Positions 36,458-49,969 of a stretch of DNA of 64,000 bases are shown in pieces (within the stretch, counting starts at the first letter, position 1; each line of letters opens with the position of its first letter). This stretch comes from Temnothorax longispinosus. Lineage: Eukaryota; Arthropoda; Insecta; Hymenoptera; Formicidae. The stretch spans positions 124,001-188,000 of the forward strand of contig NC_092358.1 of the NCBI RefSeq assembly GCF_030848805.1, in the 5' to 3' direction. A program made the position numbers and the translations under genes. The notes beneath the pieces were generated by a model that was not told the DNA's origin, did not search any database, and worked only from the letters and a program-made list of their open reading frames with translations.

Positions 36458-39400
36458 ATGGAAATCTTAAAATTGTTACTACATATCGGCCTAATATTGG
36501 CCACAATCACGGACTATATTATCGCTGATAAAACAAAATTTATCTATCGCTTACCCGTTAACGCAATACCAGTTGATTATAACATTAGTCTGATTATTCC
36601 GCATCTCAAAGAAGGCAATACTTTTCATGGTGAAACCAGTGTCACCGTCAACATTGTTTACGCATCCTTTTACATAAGCTTACACTCGCAAGAATTAGAA
36701 ATAAATAAAACGGCGACAACGTTGATAAACGACTCTATAATCTATAAACCGACAGCACATACTTATGACGATGAAACGAATATATTGACGCTACATTTCG
36801 AGAATGAATTGTATCGCGGTAATTACACCCTAAACATGAAGTTTGCTGGTAATTTTTCTCAGAGTGGTGTTCTAGACAATGGTTTTATTAAAATTCCATA
36901 CACAGATAAGAAAGGAAACAGGACGTAAGCAAACATTAAAAATATTAAAAATGTACTTATAACGTGCATACGTAAACGCTATTTGTTATTACCTTTATTT
37001 ATTACTTCTATTTATTACTTTCTTTTACTTATTACTTTCATCGTATATCAACTTATAACATACAAAGTTCGGCAAGACATTGCTTAAACATGTAGCTTTG
37101 TAATTATTAAAACTGTTTTCCATTATGTAAGTACAATTACAATAAAGTATTTGCAAGAAGTGCATGATGTCATGTTTAGAAGAATGTTTAATTTCAGTTA
37201 AAAATAAAACGGCATTTCTTTTTCTACTCTTAACAAAATAATTATTACGTATAATGTAATAATAAACGCAATAACTAGTGTTCTCTGAACTCTTGCGTCC
37301 TACTCGTCACGAGTGGTAGTTATTATTTAAAAAATTATAGGTTGGCCGCAACGTTTTTCTCGCCAAATAATGCCAGACGAATGTTTCCATGTTGGGACGA
37401 GCCAGCGATAAAAGCTTATTTCATGATCTCTGTGATGCATCATCAGGAATACAGGGTATTGTCGAATTGGCCGATACGAGAGAAGTACAATGTAGAAAAT
37501 GGCATGATGTGGACACATTTTGATCGCACTTTTACAATGTCCGCTTATCTCGTGGGAATTGTGATTGTATCTAATTTCGTTCGCATTGGAAACGCAGACC
37601 AGTCCGATTTTGTATGGTGCAAATCGTCTTTGACATCACAAGCAAGATTCATGCATAGTATTGCCGAAAAGATCACGCCGCTCTTGGAGGAGTATACCAA
37701 TAGAACCAAAGGGGTACCGAAAATGGATCACGTCATGATACCAAATTATCCCGTCGACGGCATGGAACATTGGGGAATCATTATTTACGAGTAGGATACA
37801 CATAACTAGAAGGATTAGTAATATACATAAGTAAAAAGATTAATATTAACCTTTTAGAGCTGGCTAATTACTTTTAGTATTCCACATTTGATAATTAAAG
37901 AAACATTTGTTTCAAGAATATTCAAATTTTATTTGCATATTTTCATTTTTAGATTGTCTCAAATTAAAGTGTTTAATTAATGTCTTATAATTACTAATTA
38001 CTTCGAAATAAATTAGACTGCATGCTAAGATGAGAAGGACTATGCTTAATCACATTATGTATATTATGTTACGTTTTGCCTTTTAGGGAATCAAAAGTTG
38101 TCTACGATGAAAACAAAGATCCCACATTTCGGAGAAGGAACGTGGCGTCGTTAGTAACGCATGAAATCACACATCAGTGGTTCGGCAATTTTATCACCCC
38201 ATCTTGGTGGTCCGACCTGTGGTTAAAAGAGGGATTTGCTTCGTATTTCCAGGAGTATTTCCTCGACAAGGTTATTTAATATTACTAATGCAAAGTTGCT
38301 CATTAAATAGAAAAACAGGAATTAAATATTTCCACATTTTCACAAAATGTATCAAGACGGAGCTAACTGGCACGTTCTTCAATCTGGAATTATTAATAAA
38401 ATTGTAACCCATTCATTTTTCAAACAATTATAAAAATAATTTAATATAAATTTTTAATAAAATTGGTGAATACTTTATTTCTAGCATCAACCGCGCTTTA
38501 AAAATTTGCGATCTAAGCTTATAATTATAGCACAATGGTTTCCAAAAATATTTTAATTTTTGCATCCGTCACAATAAACATTTAATACAATAAAAAAAAT
38601 TTAACTCGAATTTTTATATCTTGATTATATTTTTGTGTTCAATAATCTCCAATATTTAAAAAAATAATTGAACTATATATGATCTTCTCAAAAAGTTTAG
38701 ACGTAAAACGGTTAATATTTGACATGGATAAATAAAATAGTAAAGTTTCTGAAAGTGGCGGACAAGTAGTATATATCCCTATAAATGCGAACTTTCCTTC
38801 GAATTTTTATATTCAGCTTTATCAGAGGATTATTTTCTGTAATAGATATTTGAAGACTGGCGGTCAATGGACCTTTTCGTTACTGGGACCATACACCATA
38901 CTCTCCATCTAGATGTTGGCTTAATGGATTCTGTTACATTGAACCTTGACGATCACTTGTATAACATCTTTGGTGGTGAAGTTTATAACAAAGGTAAAAT
39001 TATGTAAATAAAATAAATAGCTTAATGCAGGTAGCACGAAGAAAGAGGTGGAACCGAAAAGTTGATAGACAACGAATTATCTTTTTACGCAATACGTTCA
39101 TATATGTCTTACAATTAATTTTATGTGCAAAATATACATTATAGACATTACTAGTCGATATATTTTATGACGTGTATTTTATCGTAGCTCCAGCAATATT
39201 GCGCATGTTACATCATGCAGTGGGCGACGAGGTATTTCGAAAGGGTATCATCAAGCATTTCGCTACAAAGTAAGTATGTACGTTTAATGTAGTCTATTAT
39301 AGTTATCACATATCGCAACATTAAATATCATAAGTATAATGTTTCTTGCGTTTACGTTGGAAAATATAAAACGTCACATCAGAGACATAAATTTGTGCGT

Positions 39401-40574
39401 TCAATATCTAATGCTATTCGATTAGAAGAAACCATGCTTTATTCCTTAATTATAATTTGACTAACAATAAGCTAGTTTTAAATCATATTCTTAGTTTCTA
39501 CATATGTATTAATTAAATTGTACATTAATGCTCACGTTTGATTTTGTAATAGTAAATAAACACATACGACGTATGTGTTATAAGCTAATGACAATGTCAT
39601 ATTTCAAATTTAGGCAATATATGGCGGTCACTCCCGATGATTTGTGGAGCGACATACAAAGTGCTAAAAACGAAGCCTCTTGGGTCCCTTATATGCGAGA
39701 TCAAAATTTCGGAATAAAAAAAGTGATGGACACGTGGATAAACCAAGATCGTTATCCTGTTCTAAATGTGACGATAAATTACGAAACTAATGAAATGGCA
39801 ATAACACAAAAATGTTTTCACGAACTTATACCTGCCGATAATAAATGGTGGATACCCATATCCTACACTAAGCAGAGCTTTCCAGATTTTTCCAATACTA
39901 TGCCCAATAAATGGTTAAAACCAGATGAAACGCTTCGAGTGCAAATTAATACAAGAGGTTGGATTATCGTCAATCTACAACAAACTGGTATGAATCAGTA
40001 AAATTTACGCTCTTTTATATCTATCTTATTTGCTTTATTAACACAAAAGTTTTACATTATATTCAAGTTCTTAATATATTTTTTTATTAAAAAGAAGCTT
40101 CAAAATTTATATAATTATAATAATTCGATACATTGGTGAATTAAATTGGTAATGTGCATTTTTTTTACAACAATTGTAAGTTGTAAATTACATAAAATTT
40201 GTTTATTACGATAAAGAAAATGTCAGTATTTTGAAATATTTTTGATAATTTCAAATAAAAAAGTCTAATAATAAATTTTATGCATAATTCGACAGCATAC
40301 TGTCGTGTCTATTACGATACCACAAATCTGGAAAGAATCATACGTTATTTAAATTCTGAGGAATACACGAAAATACACGTTCTCAATCGTGCTCAAATTC
40401 TGGATGATGCGTTTGCCTTTGTGCTGGAGAACCAATTAGATGGCTCTGTGTTCATGAATCTTATAAGTTACCTAGGACGAGAGAGAGATTATATGCCATG
40501 GCGTACAATGTTCCGAATAATAACTCGGAATGTGAGGCACTTTATACTGCCAGAGAGTGGAAGTCTCAAGGTAA

Positions 40575-40618
<44 letters not shown>

Positions 40619-42930
40619 CAGATTTTTTAAAGATGAAAAAGGTGTTTGTACCGTTATATTTGGTTCTTTAATTTGTAAAATTCATTTATACCTCTCCGCT
40701 TTATAGAATAATTATCGCTTCGCAAATGTTATATTTTCAAGGCTAAAGAGTTATATATTGAATTTCTTATTCATATTGGGATGAATATACAATTTAATAC
40801 AAAAATTTAAAGTAAATATTAATTTTTTGTACTAATTTTATAACGTAATATCTAACCCTAAAGTTACACAACAACCCAAGAAACAACATTGCGGTCAAAG
40901 AAACTTCATTTTGACATCATATTGATAAAATAAATGACGTCAGGCAAACCTGTTAATTATAACATTTATACAAATGGACGTTAGGGAGAGGTGGGTGCAA
41001 GCTCGCCGATGACTCTTATGAATTTTATGATAGTGAATGTTCTAACAAGGCACTAACAAAATATATATATTTGTGTGTGAATCACCTTTCTTCGCCAGGT
41101 ACCACCAAACCAATGTAAAATTCAATATTATTTCATGATTTCTAGTCACACCTATTAGGAATCCTTGATAAGCTTCTTCAGCATGTGGGATACGAAGAAA
41201 ATCCTGATGATCACGATATCACAAAAATGCTAAGGCTAGATGCCACATACTACGCATGTACCATCGGTCACGCGGAATGCAAGAGAAGGGCCGCCATTAA
41301 ATTAAGCGAACATCTCGCGGATCCTGATACTCACAAGTAATTTCTTACGATTATCTCATAATTTATATTTGTACGTGTGTGTTGTGGGCACACGTATGCA
41401 TATATATGGATGTAACCGATTCCTTACTTCTTCAAGTCGTCGGACAGTCTCTTTATTGTTTCTCAATTTCTATTTTTATTCTAATCTCTAATGCATAGAA
41501 TAAATATGCGAAACACTAAAAATATGTGTACATATATATTAAAAAGTATCGTTTATCGATGGATTCATCTTTCATTTATTTATTTACTGTAATATATAGT
41601 CTTATGATCATGTGGCAAATATAGAGTGACAGAACAGCGCACGACAGAAACTTAATTTTGCAAAATAAGATTTACCTAACAGAACGGAAAAAATACAAAA
41701 CTTAATAAAATGAAACGTCGGTTATGCGTATGAAGTGCATTTACCTCTTTTCCATACATACATATGTATTTTAGAGTTCCACAATGGTGGCAACATTGGA
41801 CGTACTGCTTTGGTTTAGCGGTAGCTAATAGGACCACTTGGGATAAAATGATGGAACTATATCAGCGAACATCTGATACGAAACTTTTGAAAAACTTGAA
41901 TTGTGCTGAAAATCCTGATATCATTAACAACTATTTGCATATTATAACATCGAATACTACATTATTTAGCAATCTGGACCATACATTTACCTTCAATTTA
42001 ATTCTTCAAAACCATGCACGCAACGATTTGGTCCTGGACTACATATTAACAAAGTTTGATAATATAAAACCAAGGTAGTACATTTCTTTTTACAAATTAA
42101 AATTCTAAATAAATGTATCTTATACATAAATATGTTATTTTGTTCTTACAGATTAATTTCTACAAGTATAACAATACAAAATATCATTTTGAATGTTTTT
42201 TCTAACGGACAAATATCCAAGGTAGATTTTATAATACTAGATATAATACTATATTCATACTTATTGATTTTCTATTAATAATCCTTTAACTGTAGCGCGC
42301 TTAAAATGAAACTTTCATTGTGCGTGAAATTATAGATTAATATAACTTTACATAATTAAATTAATATTTATAATTAATTCTGTTCATATTTTTGGGTTAT
42401 ATATTTATATCCTATAAAGCTATGTTAGAACTGCGTAATATTAGCGCATGATTTAAAACATAAACTGAATTTTTGTAAGGTAATAATTAATTCTTAAGAA
42501 TATTACCTTATTATGAATATATATATATATATATGCCTTTTTTAATTAATAATGGATAATTAACAATGGATTTTCGAGAACGTTTATATACATATCTATT
42601 ATATATATCTTCTGCAAATAGACAATTTCTTACGACACACATATACTTCCGCAGCTAAGGGATTAAATATATTTATATGCATACCATGTATTGTTATTGT
42701 CTATGTTAAATAAGAAATTATATTTTAAGGAATGGTTGCATAAAAATAAATTACTACATATTAATGATAAACATCCTAATCTGTTTCAGGTGAAAAGATT
42801 CGCAGAAACTTATTTCAGTAAAGATCCAAAAGCTTTGTCAAGGATTATAAAGCTGATAGAAAATCGTAAAAATAATCTTAAAGAGTCCGCAGATATTTTT
42901 ACAAAGCGATTTGGAAGAAATCAAACTTAA
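36458..42930 (+). CDS. Aminopeptidase N-like M1 zinc metallopeptidase, copy B (intact)
   Basis: Exons: 36458-36924, 37341-37790, 38087-38270, 38846-38993, 39188-39269, 39614-39987, 40296-40570, 41146-41336, 41775-42074, 42152-42221, 42790-42930; 893 aa, all phases consistent. It has a signal peptide (about residues 1-23), the M1 N-domain, RRMFPCWDEPA, DGMEHWG at the GAMEN position (Glu298 retained), HEITH at 331-335, distal Glu354 in WLKEGFA with the canonical spacing of 18, and Tyr414 (EVYNK) at the site of the transition-state Tyr. The C-terminal domain includes IHVLNRAQILDDAF. Such enzymes remove N-terminal residues from peptides, in insects mainly at the gut surface. The C-terminus (FTKRFGRNQT) has no hydrophobic GPI or membrane tail, so secretion is inferred. 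The exon before residue 1 and the true acceptor of exon 8 (after MDNSTAY-like intronic codons) were set by phase. Confidence 0.93.
40576..40617. repeat. TA microsatellite at the 5' end of intron 8 of copy B
   Basis: (TA)n begins only a few bases after the donor of exon 8 (GTAAGTATAT). Copy A has a shorter run a little further on. Confidence 0.85.
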
Positions 42931-43828
42931 GTGACCTATTGATCTAATCATCAAAACAATATCATTTTTATTTATTATTACCTTTTTGTAAATATAATTT
43001 TTTATTAATTTTTAATTATTTCTAATACTTTTAATTTTTTTATAATATTTAGTATTTTATTAATAGTCTGGAAGCTATTGATAAAATCATCTATGAAATT
43101 TTACTGTTTTATAATTAACAAATATTTTTTTATATAGTATTAGGTTTGATGTTTGATATTTATCGTAAAATATCTTTTATAAACATAATAACATTGATTT
43201 ATTACTCCGTATAGGAGATTATGCGAATGAATTGTTTCAAATAAATATATAATATTTTGTAGATATTATATGATAGTATCATTTTCTAATAGCGATACCT
43301 ACATATATGTTAATAATAATTATAATCAATTATAATCGCGTTGTTTGACTTTAAATAGAAAACGCGAATTAATGACGTCGCATTGTACTAAACATTGTAA
43401 AAAACTTTACTTAAACAGTACTAATTACTGTATAGAATAAACGTTTCTGTTAACTTCTTATAATTTAATATTATTCATAACCCTCACTTTTATCACCTTA
43501 CACATTGCATATTTCCGTATACTTTATATATTTTTATTTCATCTACTATACATATTTTATATATTTATTAATTTTTCGGAATATGAAGAGGTATGGATAA
43601 TTTGTAATATTTATACTAAAGAGCAACTCTCTCTCTCTCTCTTGATAAGGTTTATCTTATATTCTATTTATTATCCACATATATATTAATTCCATTTATT
43701 TATCAGATTTTTATTACATTTATTTCTCTCTGTATATACTTTACATTTATTTATTATAGTAACTAAAACTACTTTTATAATACATATCTAAATAAATATA
43801 TTAGCGTTAAAATATATAGTATTTAACG
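42931..43828. other. Spacer between copies B and C, shortened
   Basis: Homologous to the other spacers up to GCGTTAAAATAT near 43806, then passes directly into AGTATTTAACGATAAATGTA. About 500 bp found in the A-B and C-D spacers (34080-34600 and 52793-53310) are missing. A CT repeat lies at about 43628-43642. No gene is seen. Confidence 0.6.
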
Positions 43829-44127
43829 ATAAATGTATTATACAAGTATTTATCTAACTGATTCGAAGAAGCACATCAACTAACGAAAACGACTTCTTAA
43901 AATTAACATATAAACAAACACATATTATTTATGATCTATGATCTTCCTGTAGATATCTTTGTCCACAAATGTTCAAAAAAAAATGTGTAACGGTACGAGT
44001 CTATCAGTTCCGTGAGGCACTGTATTTACATGACTTATCTATCAAAACATCAGAGGTTGGCATTGTAGTCAGTATTCGATAATCTTTCGAGATGGCAAAA
44101 CGGCACTTACGCTGAGCTATTCCTGAT

Positions 44128-44215
44128 AATAACGACTTTCGTGGTGACAACGCATACCGAACTTAATTGCTGCACAGAACAGTATTTTAATCAGCACACC
44201 ATTGTAATATACAAA
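44128..44215 (+). promoter_or_regulatory. Presumed non-coding first exon of aminopeptidase copy C
   Basis: Ends at donor GTAAGTCG (44216). TGATAA lies at 44124-44129. Acceptor at 45655/45656, 24 bases before the start codon. The block matches copies A and B. Confidence 0.5.
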
Positions 44216-44714
44216 GTAAGTCGTTAAAAGCAATAATAATTAATTATTTATCTCTCATTGAAAATATATTTATATTTTTTGAAAGACAAAATACACACAC
44301 ATAATTAAATTTTATTTTATTTCGTCGAGATTATCTATTCTCATGGATTGTAAATTTTCATTTTAAATATATATATTTTAAATCAATCGACATATTTTGT
44401 TTCTTATTGTTGCTGCGTGAGCTGGCAAAATGAGAGCTGGAAAGAATTAATATAATTTCGAAATCTTAACACATAGCGTTCCGAACGTAGAACAAAATTT
44501 AAAGTTATACAAAAGACGAGATTATTATTATTATTGATAAATAAATAAAACAATTTTATTGATAATTATATTAATAATTTGTTTTAGAAATTAATCAGAG
44601 ATTCTTTATTTATTCTATATTTTTACTTTTCGGTTCATTTATTATTTAAAAACTGAGGAACGAAAATTATACATATATATGAGAAAGTAAAAAGGCCAAA
44701 TTCGAGGAAATAAA

Positions 44715-44835
44715 GGCTGCGGTTTGATTCACGTTCACAGCATTGTAACGATCATTCTGTCTACGTTGCACATCAAATATCAAACGAAGATAAAGCGATG
44801 CTTACAGCGCTGTGAGCGTGAATCCGATCGCAGCC
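44715..44835. repeat. 120-bp hairpin element, copy in unit C
   Basis: Nearly identical to the element in unit B: ends GGCTGCGG and CGCAGCC, arms GATTCACGTTCACAGC and GCTGTGAGCGTGAATC. No counterpart is recognisable in unit D. Confidence 0.75.
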
Positions 44836-45679
44836 AAAGAACGTTACTGTTAAAACCTAGCTTCTATAGTTTATTGTCCAAATATAGACAGAACATTCTG
44901 GACGTTTCAACTATACTAAGTTTCTTTCAATAAATTAAATTATTCTGTGTTTAGAATATTTCAACAATAACACAACTTTTATTTGCTGATACTTGGCCTC
45001 TTGACTTTTTCATATTGTTTTTACATCTGACAAATATTTATCTATTGATTATTTGACAATTATAACTTCAAAATTCTATCTAATAACTTCCGAGCAAAAA
45101 TCTCAAGAAATTTAATAACCAAAATTAATAAACATTAAATAAATATTAGGCAAAATATATTAGGACGCAAATGAAACACAAGGAACAAATTTATTTTTTG
45201 CTTTTTTTACAAACAACTGCTAACCGATATCTAAATAATTCAAATTTCATTAACAAAATGTATTTACGTTTTTTCCTTCTAATAATGAAATATTTTATAC
45301 CGTCAAATCTACACACGTCACTTTTACATTAAGATGGCTAAAATCCTTTTCAAAACCTGATTAAATTAATTTTTTTTAATTTTTAAAAAATATAAAAGTA
45401 ACAGAATAAATTACTTGCGAGTACATCGAGATATATCCAATGTTATATATAAAAAAATATTCATTATTTTGCCCGAAGTAAATCTTCTATATAGTTTTCT
45501 TGATAAAAGTTGGAATTATATTTTCTTCTTTTCCTTCTATTCTTTGGTAATTTCTATTTTCGTATCAAAATTAATATCAAATTACATTAATATGTAATAT
45601 CTAATTACATTAAACTGAATTGTATTATTTGTTTTGTTCCAACGAAAAATTACAGACACCTAAGACGACGAGTACTAAC

Positions 45680-48600
45680 ATGGAAATCTTAAAATTGTTA
45701 CTACATATCGGCCTAATATTGGCCACAGTCATGGGCTATATTATCGCTGATGATCCAAAATATATCTATCGTTTACCCTTACACGCAATACCAGTTGATT
45801 ATAACATTAGTCTGATTATTCCGGATCTCAAAGAAGGCAACACTTTTCACGGTGAAACCAGTGTCACCGTCAACATTGTTTACGCATCCTTTTACATAAG
45901 CTTGCACTCGCAAGAATTAGAAATAAATAAAACGGCGACAACGTTGATAAACGACTCTATAATCTATAAACCGACAGCACATACTTATGACGATGAAACG
46001 AATATATTGACGCTACATTTCGAGAATGAATTGTATCGCGGTAATTACACCCTGAACATGAAGTTTGCTGGTAATTTTTCTCAGGGTGGTTTTCTAGGCA
46101 ATGGTTTTATGAAAATTCCATACGAGGAAGGAAACAGCACGTAAGCAAACATTAAAAATATTAAAAATGTACTTATAACGTGCATTATTACCTTTATTTA
46201 TTACTTTTATTTATTACCTTCTTTTACTTATTACACTTTCATCGTATATCAAACTTATAACATACAAAGTTCGGCAAGACATTGCTTAAACATGTAGCTT
46301 TGTAATTATTAAAACTGTTTTCCATTATGTAAGTACAATTACAATAAATTATTTGCAAGAAGTGCATGATGTAATGTTTAGAAGAACGTTTAACTTCAGT
46401 TAAAAATAAAACGGAATTTCTCTTTCTACTCTTAACAAAATAATTATTACGTATAATGTAATAATAAACGCAATAACTAGTGTTCCCCCTAAACTCTCGC
46501 GTCCTACTTGTCATGAGTGGTAAATTTGTCATTATTTGAAAAATTGTTTAAAATTACAGGTTGGCTGCAACGTGCCTCATGCCAAATAATGCCAGACGAA
46601 TGTTTCCATGTTGGGACGAGCCAGCGATAAAAGCTTATTTCATGATCTCCGTGATGCATCGTCAAGAATACAGGGTATTGTCGAATTGGCCGATACGAGA
46701 AAAGTACAATGTAGAAAATGGCATGATGTGGACACACTTTGATCGCACTTTTACAATGTCCGCTTATCTCGTGGGAATTGTGATTGTATCTAATTTCGTT
46801 CGCATTGGAAACGCGGGCCAGCCCGTGTCTGTGTGGTGCAAATCGTCTTTGACATCACAAGCAAGATTCATGCACAGTATTGCCGAAAAGATCACGCCGC
46901 TCTTGGAGGAGTATACCAATAGAACCAAAGGGGTACCGAAAATAGATCACGTCATGATACCAAATTATCCCGTCGACGGCATGGAAGATTGGGGAATCAT
47001 TATTTACGAGTAATAATATACGTAACTAGAAAGGATTAGTAATATACATAAGTAAAAAGATTAATATTAACCTTTTAGAGCTGGCTAATTACTTTTAGTA
47101 TTCCACATTTGATAATTAAAAAAACATTTGTTTCAAGAATATTTAAATTTTATTTGCATATTTTCATTTTTAGATTGTCTCAAATTAAAGTGTTTAATTA
47201 ATGTGTTATAATTACTAATTACTTCGAAATAAATTAGACTGCATGATAACGATAAGAAGGACTATGCTTAATCATTTTAAACAATCATATATATTATGTT
47301 ATGTTTTGCCTTTTAGGGAATCAAAAGTTGTCTACGATGAAAGCAAAGATCCCACATTTCGGAGAAGGAAAGTAGCATCGTTAGTAGCACATGAAATCAC
47401 ACATCAGTGGTTCGGCAATTTTATCACCCCATCTTGGTGGTCTGACCTGTGGTTAAGCGAGGGATTTGCTGTGTTTTTCCAGGAGTATTTCCTCAACAAG
47501 GTTATTTAATATTACTAATGCAAGGTTCCTCTTTAAATAAAAAAACAGGACTTAAGTTTTTCCAAATTTTCATAAAATGTATCAAGACAGAGCTAAATAT
47601 AAATATAATGGCACGTTCTTCAATTTGGAATTATAAATAAGATTGTAACCCATTCATTTTTCAAACAATTATAAAAATAATTTAATACAAATTTTTAATA
47701 AAATTGATGAATATTTTGTTTTTAGCATTTGCCGGTTTAAAAATTTGCGATCTAAGCTTATAATTATAGCACAATGGTTCCTAAACATATTTTAATTTTT
47801 GCATCCGTTACAATAAACATTTAATACAATAAAAAAATTTAACTCAAATTTTTATATTGATTATATTTTTGTGTTCAGCAATCTCCAATATTTAAAAAAA
47901 TAATTGAACTGTATGTGATCTTCTCAAAAAGTTTAGGCGTAAAACGGTTAATATTTGACATGGATAAATTATAATAAAAAATAAAATAGTGAAGTTTTTG
48001 AAAGTGGCGGACAAGTAGTATATAAGCCTTTATATCTTTATAAATGCGAACTTTTTTCGAATTTTTATATTCAGCCATATCAGAGGATTATTTTCTGTAA
48101 TAGATATTTGAAGACTGGCGGACAATGGATTTACTCGTTACTGGGCCCATACACGAGTCTCTTTCTTTAGATATTGGCTTAATGGATTCTATTAAATTGA
48201 ACCTTCACAACTTGGATCATGGCACACTCTTTGGTAATGAAGTTTATAAAAAAGGTAAGATTATATATATGTAAATATATTTAAACGTGAATATCTTAAT
48301 GCAGGTAGCACGAAGAAAGAAGAACAGAAAGTTAATTAACAGTAAACAAATTCTCTTTTTACGCAATACCTCCACATTCATTCATACGTTATATCTTAAT
48401 TTTACAATATACTTTATATGTATTATATATCATAGATTAATTATTAATCGATATTTTATGTCGTGTATTTTATCGTAGCTCCAGCTATACTGCGCATGTT
48501 ATATCATGTAGTGGGCGATGAGGTATTTCGAAAGGGTATCACCAAGTACTTTGTTACAAAGTAAGTGCGTATAACGTAATCTAATATGATTAACACATAT

Positions 48601-49931
48601 CAGTATTAAATATCATAAAAATAATATTTTATTGTATTTACGTTAGAAAATATAATACGCCACGCATCTGAAACATAAATCTGTGCGTTTAATATACAAT
48701 GCTACTGATTAGAGACTATACTTTAGTCTTTAATTATAATTTAACTAAGCTAGTTTTAAAATATATTCTTAGTTCCCACATGTGTATTAATTAAATTGTA
48801 CACTAATACTCACGTTGATTCTTTAAAAGTAAATTTATATACAACATATACGACATTATTTTGTTGTTGACAATGTCATTTTTCAAATTTAGACAATATA
48901 TGGCGGTCACTTCCGATAATTTGTGGAGCGCCATACAAAGTGCTAAAAACGAAGCTTCTTGGGTCCCTCATATGCGAGATCAAAAATTCAAAATAAAAGA
49001 AGTGATGGATACATGGATAACCCAAAATCGTTATCCTGTGCTGTATGTGACGATAAATTATGAAACTGGTGAAATGTATATAACACAACAATGTGTCCGC
49101 GCAACAGAATGTATCAATAATAAATGGTGGATACCCATATCCTACACTGACCAGAGTTTTCTGGCTTTTTCCAATACCATGCCCAATAATTGGTTAAAAC
49201 CAGACGAAACTCTTCGAGTGCAAATCAATACAAGAGGTTGGATTATCGTCAATCTACAACAAACTGGTATAATATAAATTTTACTCTTCTATATCAATTT
49301 ATTTGCTTCATCATCACGATATTATTCAAGTTCTTATGTATTTCTTTATTAAAAAGAAACTTCAAAATTTATGTAATTATATTTTTCAAAATCTTGCAAT
49401 TTATCTTGTAAATTATTAATGTACACTTTTTTGTAATATTTGTAAATTATACATAACGTTAATTTGTTTAATACGATAAAGAAAATGCGAGTATTTGGAA
49501 ATATATTTTGATAATTTCAAACAAAAAAATTTAATAACAAATTTAATGGATAATTCGACAGCATACTGTCGTGTCCATTATGATATTACAAATCTGGAAA
49601 GAATCATACGTTACTTGAATTCTGAGAAATACACGAAAATACACGTTCTCAATCGTGCTCAAATTATCGATGATGCGTTTGCCTTTTTGCTGGAGAATCA
49701 ATTAGATAGCTCTGTATTCATGAGTCTTATAAACTACCTAAGACGAGAGAGAGATTATGTGGCATGGCGTCCAATGTTCCGAATTTTAGCACAGTTTTTT
49801 AATTACTTTTCACTGCCAGAGAGCAAAAGTTTCAAGGTATGTAATAACAAATTTATTATATATATATATATATATTTATAATAAATTCACTGTAACATAT
49901 CACTGTAACATATAGTCTTATTATCATGTAG

Positions 49932-49969
<38 letters not shown>

